A stretch of DNA of 37,701 nt from a virus. Made by a program: the position numbers and the translations under genes. The DNA is taken from IMG/VR virus record IMGVR_UViG_3300028196_000032, positions 1 to 37,701 of that record; one strand, 5' to 3'. Shown here one piece after another: positions 23,728 through 31,001 of this stretch. The number at the start of each line of letters is the position of its first letter. The first letter of the stretch is position 1. The notes beneath the pieces were generated by a model, which was not told the DNA's origin, made no database searches, and saw only the letters and a list, made by a program, of their open reading frames with translations.

Positions 23728-25026
23728 TTACCACCATGTTCCACCACCAGATAAACCTAATTTCTTAGCGTACCTTGGAAGTCTACAAGACCAATATCCT
23801 GCCATACATTTATCATTATGTTTACCCTTAGAACAACCATGTCTAGCGTCATAAGCTTTCTTTCTATCTGGTTGTGTAAGTTTAGCTCTTAACCCACCAC
23901 TACCAAATCTAATTTGTTTTACCCCAGATGGGTTTGATTTTGTTTTTTTAACACAACCACTTACATAAACTTTATACGCTTTACCACCAGAAGAACTTCT
24001 TTGTGGTGAACTAGTCTTTACAGTCTTACCTCTAAATTTCGCTTCAGTTAATATCTCATTGTCTTCCATAGGGATATCCAACCAAACCTCTTTACCTTCA
24101 AATATTGCTTTTCTACCAATATCTGTTTTAAGTAATTCTTCATCCTTAAAAGATAAATTAACTTTATTACTATTATGTAATTTTCTTACTTCGTTAATTA
24201 AATTAAAAAAAGATTCACTACCGTATCTATAAATGTTTTCTGATAAAGATATTTGATTATCTAAATGATATCTCAACCCCTCACTTATAATTGTTCTATT
24301 TTCAGTAATCATCATCCTATTAATGTTCACCGATTCATTATTTTTAGATTTTCTTTTTTTTGGTTTGTACCCTTTTACCTTAATTGGGCTAGGAGATTGT
24401 CCTTTACCTGACTTACCGTCATTCTTTTCTTTTTCTCTTTTACGTCTACATGCAGAGTCTTTCTTTTCTTGTGACATATTAGATGCAACACTTTTTGCTC
24501 TACAAACAGGATAACCACCTTTATCAGAATCATCCCTACCACAAGATGGGTGTCCACCACCTTTCTTTTTTCTACATATGTTTACCCAAGGTCCTTGTGG
24601 TTGTTTAGAACCTTTCTTCTTTTTTTTTGTACCGAACCAAGTTGCTAAATCTTCATCTAACCTTTCTACAACTTCTAACTCACCTATTTCGAAAGATTCA
24701 TTTTTTTTACCACTACAATAACTACCACTACATTTTTTGTTACCATCTAAACCTGCAATTGTACCTTTACACACTTGTACTGCATATCCGTTAGCATAAG
24801 CCGATGGGTAAACATCATACTTTGCTTTTGCAGCCCTCTTACCTCTAGCACATAATGTATTCTTCTTTTTCTTAGATTTAGTACTAGTAGATTTACGGTT
24901 TTTTCTTTTTTTCTTTCTACCTTCATCTATCGATTCTTCTTCAGAAAATAAACCAGTAGACTTACCATCAAAACGCATTTCATTCAAAACTTTCTTTAAT
25001 TGTTCTTCAGTTAACTTAATTTTCAT
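23728..25026 (-). CDS. Tagged, highly basic protein with three four-cysteine modules, 432 aa
   Basis: The start MKIKLTEEQLKKVLNE is the prototype of the N-terminal tag in this block. Three modules follow, each with exactly four Cys. Module 1 (about 56-105: C59, C86, C99, C104) contains KYDVYPSAYANGYAVQVCKG. Module 2 (145-193: C151, C162, C175, C193) contains GPWVNICR and GGYPVCRAK. Module 3 (348-415: C358, C398, C407, C414) contains ARHGCS and CMAGYWSCR. I associate these small domains with uncharacterised phage proteins (DUF5872/DUF6321-like); they are not functionally defined. The linkers are Lys/Arg-rich and hold candidate prohead-protease sites, namely SIDE-G, IISE-G and ILTE-A, the last matching the capsid site. 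A DNA-associated internal head protein is the best guess. Confidence 0.72.
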   Translation of the reverse strand: MKIKLTEEQLKKVLNEMRFDGKSTGLFSEEESIDEGRKKKRKNRKSTSTKSKKKKNTLCARGKRAAKAKYDVYPSAYANGYAVQVCKGTIAGLDGNKKCSGSYCSGKKNESFEIGELEVVERLDEDLATWFGTKKKKKGSKQPQGPWVNICRKKKGGGHPSCGRDDSDKGGYPVCRAKSVASNMSQEKKDSACRRKREKEKNDGKSGKGQSPSPIKVKGYKPKKRKSKNNESVNINRMMITENRTIISEGLRYHLDNQISLSENIYRYGSESFFNLINEVRKLHNSNKVNLSFKDEELLKTDIGRKAIFEGKEVWLDIPMEDNEILTEAKFRGKTVKTSSPQRSSSGGKAYKVYVSGCVKKTKSNPSGVKQIRFGSGGLRAKLTQPDRKKAYDARHGCSKGKHNDKCMAGYWSCRLPRYAKKLGLSGGGTWW

Positions 25027-25041
25027 TGTAATAGTTTCTTA

Positions 25042-25049
25042 ATAAATAT
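25042..25049 (-). promoter_or_regulatory. Late-promoter-like motif opening the tagged-protein operon
   Basis: The sense strand reads TTAATATTTATTAAGAAAC, 15 bases before the ATG at 25026 and directly after a terminator. It would drive 23728, 23321, 22926, 21691 and 20850. Confidence 0.55.
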
Positions 25050-25060
25050 TAAGGAAGAGC

Positions 25061-25084
25061 AAAAAAAATCCCACAATGTGGGAT
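25061..25084 (-). terminator. Intrinsic terminator after the 25106 gene
   Basis: On the minus strand, ATCCCAC (25084-25078), a 3-base loop and GTGGGAT (25074-25068) form a 7-bp stem followed by eight T (to 25061). It ends the 30113-25106 operon, 22 bases after the last stop. Confidence 0.88.
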
Positions 25085-25105
25085 ATTAATTTTATTAAAA
25101 TAGTT

Positions 25106-26530
25106 TTAAAGATATTTAGACAACATACCTACAGTATCAAAATCACCCGCATCTAAAGCGTCATCGATAATACTCTGTATTTCACTAGGTGACATTTCAG
25201 AATAATCTACCTCTACATCCACTTCGTCAGAAGGTTCATCTTGTGATGGATTAATACCCGCATCAACCATTAAATCATCTAATCCATCCTCAAAGTTACC
25301 TTCATCACCAATAATTAAATCATCTAATTCCTCATCTTCATCCGCCATATGTAATTCTTTTAAGTGTGCAATTACTTCTTTACATTTTGCACTGTTAGAT
25401 AAAATCTCTTTCATAAAGGTATGAAATTGGTGTGCCGGTAGTTTACTTAATTCATGAAAGAACCATTGTTTTAACTTATAATCATCGTCATCTATACAAG
25501 CAACGAACTTCTCCCACATACCTGGACCTAATCTCATCCCCCATATTTCACCTTCTACCGTATCGGCCCTATCAATAACATATTTTTGTTCTTCAAAATC
25601 TAAATGTCCTTCACCCCAATTGGATGCGGCTAATTCCATAGATCCTTTAATTAGTTCGTGCACTAATAGTGGAAATATCCACGCTTTAGCTTCTACTACT
25701 GGTTCTTCTTCTTCTTCCTCTTGTTCATTACCTTCTTCATCTTTAGGTTTTTCCCATTTAATTTTTTCTACTCCACCTGCTTGACCTCCCATTGCTTGAT
25801 CTGGAATAACCCAGTATTGGAAATCTGCCAATGACATTAATTTACCATATAAACCCATTAAACGAGGATCAATCTTATCTAGTTCATCTGCGACCATATG
25901 AAAAATATAGTGACCTTTTTTCGCTGCACCCTGCATTAAAGCGTTTAAAACATTTCTTTTATCCACTTCTATTTCTAATTCTTCCATTCTTTCAGCACTT
26001 TTAGATTGGAATTCTTCTTCCTCTTCTTCTTCCTCATCATCATTTTCCATGTTAAGTGGTGAACCTGGTGGTAATAATTCTGCATCTAACATATCTTCAG
26101 GAATATCAAATTCTTCACTAACTATATCAACTGCTAATTGTTCTAATGCTTCCTTATGTTGGGTTTCTATTTGAGATACTTCTTGCATTATTCTCATCAT
26201 CTCCATCATCATTTGAGGGTTGATTCTTTCTATACCATGATACCTTTTAACTTTATTAATAATGTCTTTGAAACGTGCACTGGCTAATTTTTCAGAATAG
26301 TTTTGATCTGTTCCGGTTATAGGTAAACCTTTATTTCTACCAAAAGTATGTTCACCACTTCTTAATTTATCTTCTAAACTAGGATTCATTCTTTCGGGAT
26401 GATTTGCATCATATTGGATACCTTCATTAAGTTTTTCAATTCTTTTTAACTCACCTTTTAACATTTGGTGTTCCTTTATTACTTTCTTAGTAATTTTATC
26501 TAAATCTATTTTAATTTTTACCTTTCTCAT
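25106..26530 (-). CDS. Acidic virion-associated candidate with tag-like N-terminus, 474 aa
   Basis: The protein begins with a basic helix (MRKVKIKIDLDKITKKVIKE), then KRIEKLNEGIQYD, where L-N-E-G fits the protease-site pattern. Long acidic tracts follow (about 155-175 and 268-278), then a folded, Trp-containing helical domain (AWIFPLLVHELIKGSMELAA through KWFFHELSKLPAHQFH) and a strongly acidic tail with DDAL/DAGDFDTVGMLSK. I do not recognise a family. It is the last gene of the 30113-25106 unit, before a terminator. The tag and composition suggest a head or internal protein; the C-terminal domain may bind a partner. Confidence 0.62.
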   Translation of the reverse strand: MRKVKIKIDLDKITKKVIKEHQMLKGELKRIEKLNEGIQYDANHPERMNPSLEDKLRSGEHTFGRNKGLPITGTDQNYSEKLASARFKDIINKVKRYHGIERINPQMMMEMMRIMQEVSQIETQHKEALEQLAVDIVSEEFDIPEDMLDAELLPPGSPLNMENDDEEEEEEEEFQSKSAERMEELEIEVDKRNVLNALMQGAAKKGHYIFHMVADELDKIDPRLMGLYGKLMSLADFQYWVIPDQAMGGQAGGVEKIKWEKPKDEEGNEQEEEEEEPVVEAKAWIFPLLVHELIKGSMELAASNWGEGHLDFEEQKYVIDRADTVEGEIWGMRLGPGMWEKFVACIDDDDYKLKQWFFHELSKLPAHQFHTFMKEILSNSAKCKEVIAHLKELHMADEDEELDDLIIGDEGNFEDGLDDLMVDAGINPSQDEPSDEVDVEVDYSEMSPSEIQSIIDDALDAGDFDTVGMLSKYL

Positions 26531-26540
26531 TTCTTTTGTT

Positions 26541-27251
26541 TTATCCTATACTATATAATGAAGTCCACATAACCCAAGCATCTTTTGCCATTTTCTCAAA
26601 CACCCTTTGTACGTTTCTTGTTTCATGATTATTATCAGTATTACTAATTCTCGCCAATGCTCCCCTTATTAATATGTCTCTTACTTCTCTTTTATTATCT
26701 AATAAATAGTTAATGATTTCTATTTTTTCTTCTAATGAATCTAATTCACTTTGATATAAACCAATGTCCTCCCCTTCGTTTTCTATATCATACTCTAATT
26801 CTTCTTTTTGTTGTTCTAAAGACTCTAAATCCATACTTTGCCCATATAACCATCTTTCTAAATCAGACTTAGCCCAATTTAATAATGGATGTGCACCAAA
26901 CATATTAATTAAACCACTTTCTCTAATTTTCTCTAAATACTTAATTAACAACTTAACTTCTGATCCTTGTAGTTCATTAGTAAATCTAGGGAAATCATAT
27001 TTATCTCTTCTTGCTTCACCTAATAAATCAGATTTTCTATACTTTTTATACCCACCCTCTTTTTTGAATTTAATATATTCTACTAAATCTTTTTTTTTCA
27101 TTTTGGGTTTTATATCTTTATTTAAAGGTTTCATTTCTTCATCCATATTTTTAAAACCATCAGTAGCATAATATAATTTTACTTGTTTATCTGTGAAAAC
27201 TCTCCCACTAGGACTAACATTTTTATTTTTACCTACTTTAGTAAATGGCAT
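26541..27251 (-). CDS. Hypothetical 236-aa protein with SPSGR-KQVKLYYAT N-terminal domain
   Basis: The first 35 residues contain KVGKNKNVSPSGRVFTDKQV followed by KLYYATDGF, a small conserved-looking domain I associate with phage proteins of unknown function. A basic stretch then leads to DLLGEARRD, an L-G-E-A site that fits the prohead-protease pattern and would release the N-terminal 80 residues. The rest is helical with a coiled-coil stretch (LESLEQQKEELEYDIENEGE). It sits in a tight operon, with gaps of 4 and 10 bases. No enzyme motifs are seen. It may be a head-targeted protein with an alternative tag. Confidence 0.62.
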   Translation of the reverse strand: MPFTKVGKNKNVSPSGRVFTDKQVKLYYATDGFKNMDEEMKPLNKDIKPKMKKKDLVEYIKFKKEGGYKKYRKSDLLGEARRDKYDFPRFTNELQGSEVKLLIKYLEKIRESGLINMFGAHPLLNWAKSDLERWLYGQSMDLESLEQQKEELEYDIENEGEDIGLYQSELDSLEEKIEIINYLLDNKREVRDILIRGALARISNTDNNHETRNVQRVFEKMAKDAWVMWTSLYSIG

Positions 27252-27255
27252 TTAA

Positions 27256-27714
27256 TTATCTTCTTAAATTCTCTTTTACCATATCTTCGATACTAACTTC
27301 GTATTGTGGATTATCTTTTAAGTTAGGAGATATATAATCAAACATCTTTTGCCCGTATACATCATATAATCTTTTAATTATTTTTTCAGGATTTTTTCTC
27401 ATATACCTTAATACTGACGGTGGAATTTCTTCACTGTACTGTCCAAAAATATCCTCAATTTCCCCTTCTCTTGGAGTTTGTTTATACTTTTTTCTACTAT
27501 ATGTGTCTTTCATTTCGAATTCTTCCGAAATACCATCAACCATATCTTTTTGTACTTGAGCTAATTCTTTTTGAGCTGCCGTTAGTTCTTTTACTGCTAC
27601 AGTTCTATCCTTCATTTCATCAGTAGCTGGTGAATTTTCTGATAATACATTTTCCATTAGTTTTCTTCTAACTGCTCTTTTAATTTCTGATTCGTATATT
27701 TTTACTTTTTTCAT
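27256..27714 (-). CDS. Tagged hypothetical protein, 152 aa
   Basis: The N-terminus KKVKIYESEIKRAVRRKL is the same kind of basic amphipathic helix as in neighbouring genes and runs to ENVLSENS, a candidate L-S-E cleavage site. The middle is a coiled coil (KELTAAQKELAQVQKDM). A small helical domain follows (PPSVLRYMRKNPEKIIKRLY through GQKMFDYISPNL). I do not recognise it. It is packed with 27716 (1-base gap) and 26541 (4-base gap). Confidence 0.63.
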   Translation of the reverse strand: MKKVKIYESEIKRAVRRKLMENVLSENSPATDEMKDRTVAVKELTAAQKELAQVQKDMVDGISEEFEMKDTYSRKKYKQTPREGEIEDIFGQYSEEIPPSVLRYMRKNPEKIIKRLYDVYGQKMFDYISPNLKDNPQYEVSIEDMVKENLRR

Positions 27715-27715
27715 T

Positions 27716-28114
27716 TTATCCGTTTATTAATTCTTTATTATAAGTTAATACCATATCTTTTTCATATAGTTTAGATTCTACTGAGTCTATTTTCTCACCA
27801 AACTCAAAGAATAATCTTTTTTCTGGATATTCATCATATCCTTCTAAGTTTTCCCAAGCCATTGCTATAATACCATCTACGGCATCCCACATAGCAAATG
27901 AATCAGATTCTTGTATGACATCTAATTTTAAATCTCCTGTTAATGAACCAGTTTTTTTTATAAATTTTTCTTCTGGTGACTCAGGATTTCCTGATGCGGG
28001 GTATGCATCCCAACCCTCACCGTCAATATCAGTTATAATATCAGAAAAGAGAAATTCATATATGAAGTTCCCTTTCCAATTTTTCCCAACCTTATTTATA
28101 TAAACTAAGTTCAT
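27716..28114 (-). CDS. Hypothetical 132-aa acidic protein
   Basis: A small acidic protein starting MNLVYINKVGKNWKGNFIYE with alternating beta and loop segments (FLFSDIITDIDGEGWDAYPA; RLFFEFGEKIDSVE). It has no basic tag, Cys or catalytic motif. It is packed between the long acidic gene 28116 and the tagged gene 27256 with one-base gaps, so it is surely co-expressed with them. Function is unknown; a chaperone or regulator for its acidic neighbours is possible but unsupported. Confidence 0.62.
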   Translation of the reverse strand: MNLVYINKVGKNWKGNFIYEFLFSDIITDIDGEGWDAYPASGNPESPEEKFIKKTGSLTGDLKLDVIQESDSFAMWDAVDGIIAMAWENLEGYDEYPEKRLFFEFGEKIDSVESKLYEKDMVLTYNKELING

Positions 28115-28115
28115 C

Positions 28116-29744
28116 TTATCTATACATTCCTTTTCTTTTTATTGATGTTTTTTTTCTTTCAGAAATTGCCTTTGGTTTTGGATCTTTCGCTGGTCTAGGT
28201 ATCTTTTTCCATCTAGGTTTCTTTTTTCCTGGTTTAGTAGTTGGTTCTGCAATTCCTGGTCTAGTAGTTGGTGCTGGTGAATTACCCATTAATGAATCAA
28301 AATCTATTTCTATAAATTCTTCATCATCAAAAGTTGGGTGATCTAAGTCACCATCCATATTACTATCCATATCTAATCTGTTTGGGATTTGATCTCCATC
28401 TCTATCTAAATCACCTGATGCTTGTAAGTAATTTTGTCCTGTTGCAATTGCATCAACTACAGTCATATTTTCTTCGTGTACTACACCTACATCGTCACCC
28501 GCTAATTCTGCCGTATCATTGGTGATATCTAATTCCTCATCTATATATAAATCTTCATCGATATGTAAATCACTTTGTTCTTTAAGAATTTTATTTACAG
28601 AACTATTAATGTTTTTATTTAAAAAGTTTTCCATTAATTGTTTTTTAGAAAACCTTTTAGACTCTTCTACTTTATGTGTTTTACCATCAGAAACAGTTTC
28701 TAAACCCTCAAAATGTTTTTTAAGTATATCACCAAACTCTTTAGTGATTTTATCCATAAATGACTTCTTATCTTTTTTTGAAGCTTTTAACTTTTCTAAC
28801 TTGTCATTAAGCATTTTATCTAAAGATTTTTCAAACGTAGTTTGTTCATTTAACTCATCTTCACCTTCTTCTGCAAATGGATCTTCACCACCTTCTTCTT
28901 CTACATCCATATCGATATCTACTGATTCTTCACCACCTCCTTCTAATTCACCATCTTCTTCGTCTTCACCTTCAATCTTAGCAATGATATCTTCAACATC
29001 TTCATCAGGAATTTCTTCCCAATTAATTGCAGAAATAATAGAATTAATTACATATTTGTCTAATTCCGCATCTGGTTCATCTTTATCTCTTAATAACTGT
29101 CCTATCTTACCAGTTAATTTTTGAATCTTTTTAGTTTCTCCGTCTCCATCATCATCACCTTCTTCTTCTACATCTACATCCATAGATACTTCTTCTTCTT
29201 CCCCACCGAATGGATCTTCTTCCATAGATATTTCTTCTTCATCTGCAACTTCATCTTCTACTGGTGCCGATGCTGGTGCATCTACTTTGATTACCGATTT
29301 TTGATCTTCGATAACCTCCTTTTGTTCTTTTTTAATTACAACACCACTAGCGTTTGCTTCTTTTACTTCTACCGCATCAGACTCAAATAAGTTAGTATTA
29401 CTTTTAACACCAAAAGATTCATTTAACATATCAAACTTTAAATTTAATTGTTTTAATGCTTCAGCATAAGAACCGTACCTTTCAATATTTTTATTTTGTA
29501 AACCACCGATATAATTAAAATCTTCAGCTAAAATATTGCCAGAAGTTTTTTCAGTAGTTTTTATAAAATAACTATGATTTTCTCTTACGATACCATAAAT
29601 TACTCCGTTAGCACCTTTTTTTACATTATCGACTTCAGATGTTGAAGTACTTTCATTTAAGGTACTCATTTTACCCATTAGATCTTTAATTCTATCTAAT
29701 TTGTCTTGACCTTTAATTTTTTTTGGATTTACAAAATTTTTCAT
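28116..29744 (-). CDS. Acidic scaffold-like protein with DxDxDG calcium-type loops, 542 aa
   Basis: Residues 43-110 form a folded segment (GVIYGIVRENHSYFIKTTEK, then DFNYIGGL and SYAEALKQLNLKF) that I associate with phage head proteins of unknown role. It is preceded by a helix ending STLNES and followed by MLNES, both protease-like sites. The central part (about 160-300) is extremely acidic with two EDPF/MDVEEEG repeats. Residues 445-468 contain DLDRDGDQIPNRLDMD and SNMDGDLD, two DxDxDG loops like those of calcium-binding thrombospondin-type or EF-hand-like repeats. The C-terminus is Pro/Lys-rich. It resembles a second scaffold or an internal protein. Leader A-tracts replace a ribosome-binding site. 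Confidence 0.62.
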   Translation of the reverse strand: MKNFVNPKKIKGQDKLDRIKDLMGKMSTLNESTSTSEVDNVKKGANGVIYGIVRENHSYFIKTTEKTSGNILAEDFNYIGGLQNKNIERYGSYAEALKQLNLKFDMLNESFGVKSNTNLFESDAVEVKEANASGVVIKKEQKEVIEDQKSVIKVDAPASAPVEDEVADEEEISMEEDPFGGEEEEVSMDVDVEEEGDDDGDGETKKIQKLTGKIGQLLRDKDEPDAELDKYVINSIISAINWEEIPDEDVEDIIAKIEGEDEEDGELEGGGEESVDIDMDVEEEGGEDPFAEEGEDELNEQTTFEKSLDKMLNDKLEKLKASKKDKKSFMDKITKEFGDILKKHFEGLETVSDGKTHKVEESKRFSKKQLMENFLNKNINSSVNKILKEQSDLHIDEDLYIDEELDITNDTAELAGDDVGVVHEENMTVVDAIATGQNYLQASGDLDRDGDQIPNRLDMDSNMDGDLDHPTFDDEEFIEIDFDSLMGNSPAPTTRPGIAEPTTKPGKKKPRWKKIPRPAKDPKPKAISERKKTSIKRKGMYR

Positions 29745-29765
29745 TTTATTTTTTTTTAATTTTTT

Positions 29766-30113
29766 TTAGCTCTGTATTGGGTTACCAGTTTTGATATCCA
29801 CATATTGGTATGTATCAACTATACCTGTATTATTGTCTAATGGTTCAGTAGTTGATGAAATTAAACCAGTTTTTACTTTTGTTTGTGGAGCAATTGGGTT
29901 ACCCATTAATAAAAAGTCAGTACCACTTAATGTAGTAGTATTTTCTTGTACTACAATATTTAATACTCTTCCAGCAACTAATGTTACACTTGTACCGTTT
30001 ATTACTTGTGCACCACTACTATTAGCAAATACTGCACTATACGCAAAGTTTTCGAAGTCTACATCCGCAGCTGCGTGTATTACTGACACCTCTCCTGTTA
30101 AATATGTTCCCAT
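29766..30113 (-). CDS. Hypothetical 115-aa beta-rich structural candidate
   Basis: A small, nearly Cys-free beta-rich protein (GEVSVIHAAADVDFENFAYS; TSVTLVAGRVLNIVVQENTT; TDFLLMGNPIAPQT) with Ser/Thr/Gly/Asn-rich loops and low charge, quite unlike its acidic and basic neighbours. The composition suits an exposed capsid decoration or tail protein. It is the first gene after a good late-promoter-like motif, so it may be made in large amount. No family is recognised. Confidence 0.6.
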   Translation of the reverse strand: MGTYLTGEVSVIHAAADVDFENFAYSAVFANSSGAQVINGTSVTLVAGRVLNIVVQENTTTLSGTDFLLMGNPIAPQTKVKTGLISSTTEPLDNNTGIVDTYQYVDIKTGNPIQS

Positions 30114-30129
30114 AATTATGTTTTATTTA

Positions 30130-30137
30130 ATAAATAT
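30130..30137 (-). promoter_or_regulatory. Late-promoter-like motif
   Basis: The sense strand reads GTAATATTTATTAAATAAAAC, 16 bases before the ATG at 30113. It would drive the unit 29766 to 25106. Confidence 0.55.
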
Positions 30138-30172
30138 TACAAATTCAATAAAAAACTTAAAATGAGGTATAT

Positions 30173-30964
30173 TTAGTTTCTTATAAATTGTATTGATTCG
30201 TCAAGTGTTAATGATTTATCGTAAGCTAATGTTTCTAACTCACTTAACTTATCTAAAAATTCCATTCTCCTTAAGACTTTAAATGTTATATTTTCATAAG
30301 AATACTCACCCTCTCTGTCTAATCCTGACTGACGCATTCTTTTAATTTTTTCCTTAAGGTTTTTTATTGACCTAATTAATTTATCGTAATCACCACCTTT
30401 ATACATATCAAAAAAATGTTTAATAGTGTCGATTAAACTATTTGATTTATCTTTTACTTTTTTAGTATCTATTTTAAAATCTTCCCTAACTGGTTTCAAA
30501 TTCCACTTATCCCACATTACTGAATAAACACCACTAGCAATGTGTGGTTCATCTTGATCTTGAACATATAATTCCACATCATAACCTTTTACGGTAATGT
30601 TATGTTTTTCATTCCATAAATTTTTTCTTGAGTTAAAATATGAACGTACTAATTCTTCATTCTCATCTACTTCACCGAAGTCTACTAATATATGTAAATC
30701 AACATCAGAAAAACGAGACCAATTATAATTGGCTAAACTACCAGTTAAGATAATATCACTTATTTCCACCCAACCAATATCTAAAGTCTCAAAAAAATCA
30801 TCTGCAATCATTAGTAACCTTTTCCTTACTTCTTTATGCATTTCTTGTTCCCTATCAAATATTTTAGGATTTAAAGTGTCCTTAATTCTAAATGAGGATA
30901 AATCGATATTCTCTTTTTCGATTATATCATTAACTTCTTGTTCTTCTAAATTATTTATGTTCAT
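30173..30964 (-). CDS. Pol-beta-superfamily nucleotidyltransferase, 263 aa
   Basis: The protein carries a minimal nucleotidyltransferase core. ILTGSLANYNW provides the GS motif at 75-76, SDVDLHI provides the metal-binding Asp87 and Asp89, and VELYV provides a third acidic residue (Glu131). The N-terminal 45 residues are a charged helix and the C-terminal 100 residues a Lys-rich helical bundle. Such enzymes transfer nucleotides to proteins, tRNA or small molecules, or act in toxin-antitoxin or defence roles. The substrate cannot be read. A late-promoter-like motif with one mismatch lies 13 bases upstream, placing it in the late set beside structural genes, unusual for a metabolic enzyme. Confidence 0.8.
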   Translation of the reverse strand: MNINNLEEQEVNDIIEKENIDLSSFRIKDTLNPKIFDREQEMHKEVRKRLLMIADDFFETLDIGWVEISDIILTGSLANYNWSRFSDVDLHILVDFGEVDENEELVRSYFNSRKNLWNEKHNITVKGYDVELYVQDQDEPHIASGVYSVMWDKWNLKPVREDFKIDTKKVKDKSNSLIDTIKHFFDMYKGGDYDKLIRSIKNLKEKIKRMRQSGLDREGEYSYENITFKVLRRMEFLDKLSELETLAYDKSLTLDESIQFIRN

Positions 30965-30977
30965 AAGTATTTTTATT

Positions 30978-30985
30978 ATAAATAC
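30978..30985 (-). promoter_or_regulatory. Late-promoter-like motif, one mismatch
   Basis: The sense strand reads GAGTATTTATAATAAAAATAC (core GTATTTAT), 13 bases before the ATG at 30964. Confidence 0.4.
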
Positions 30986-31001
30986 TCAAATATTATGTAA
31001 A

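Noticed and set aside
23717-23737. ATG at 23737 for the 23321 gene
   Set aside because: It overlaps the end of the 23728 gene and adds MVVKKKD before the shared MKKIKLTE start; the ATG at 23716 follows an A-rich leader.
28519-29124. 201-aa Ser-rich open frame on the + strand
   Set aside because: It is the antisense shadow of an Asp/Glu-rich coding region: GAA/GAT codons read backwards give Ser and Phe runs. The same applies to 17083-17658, 14585-14803 and 26764-27171.
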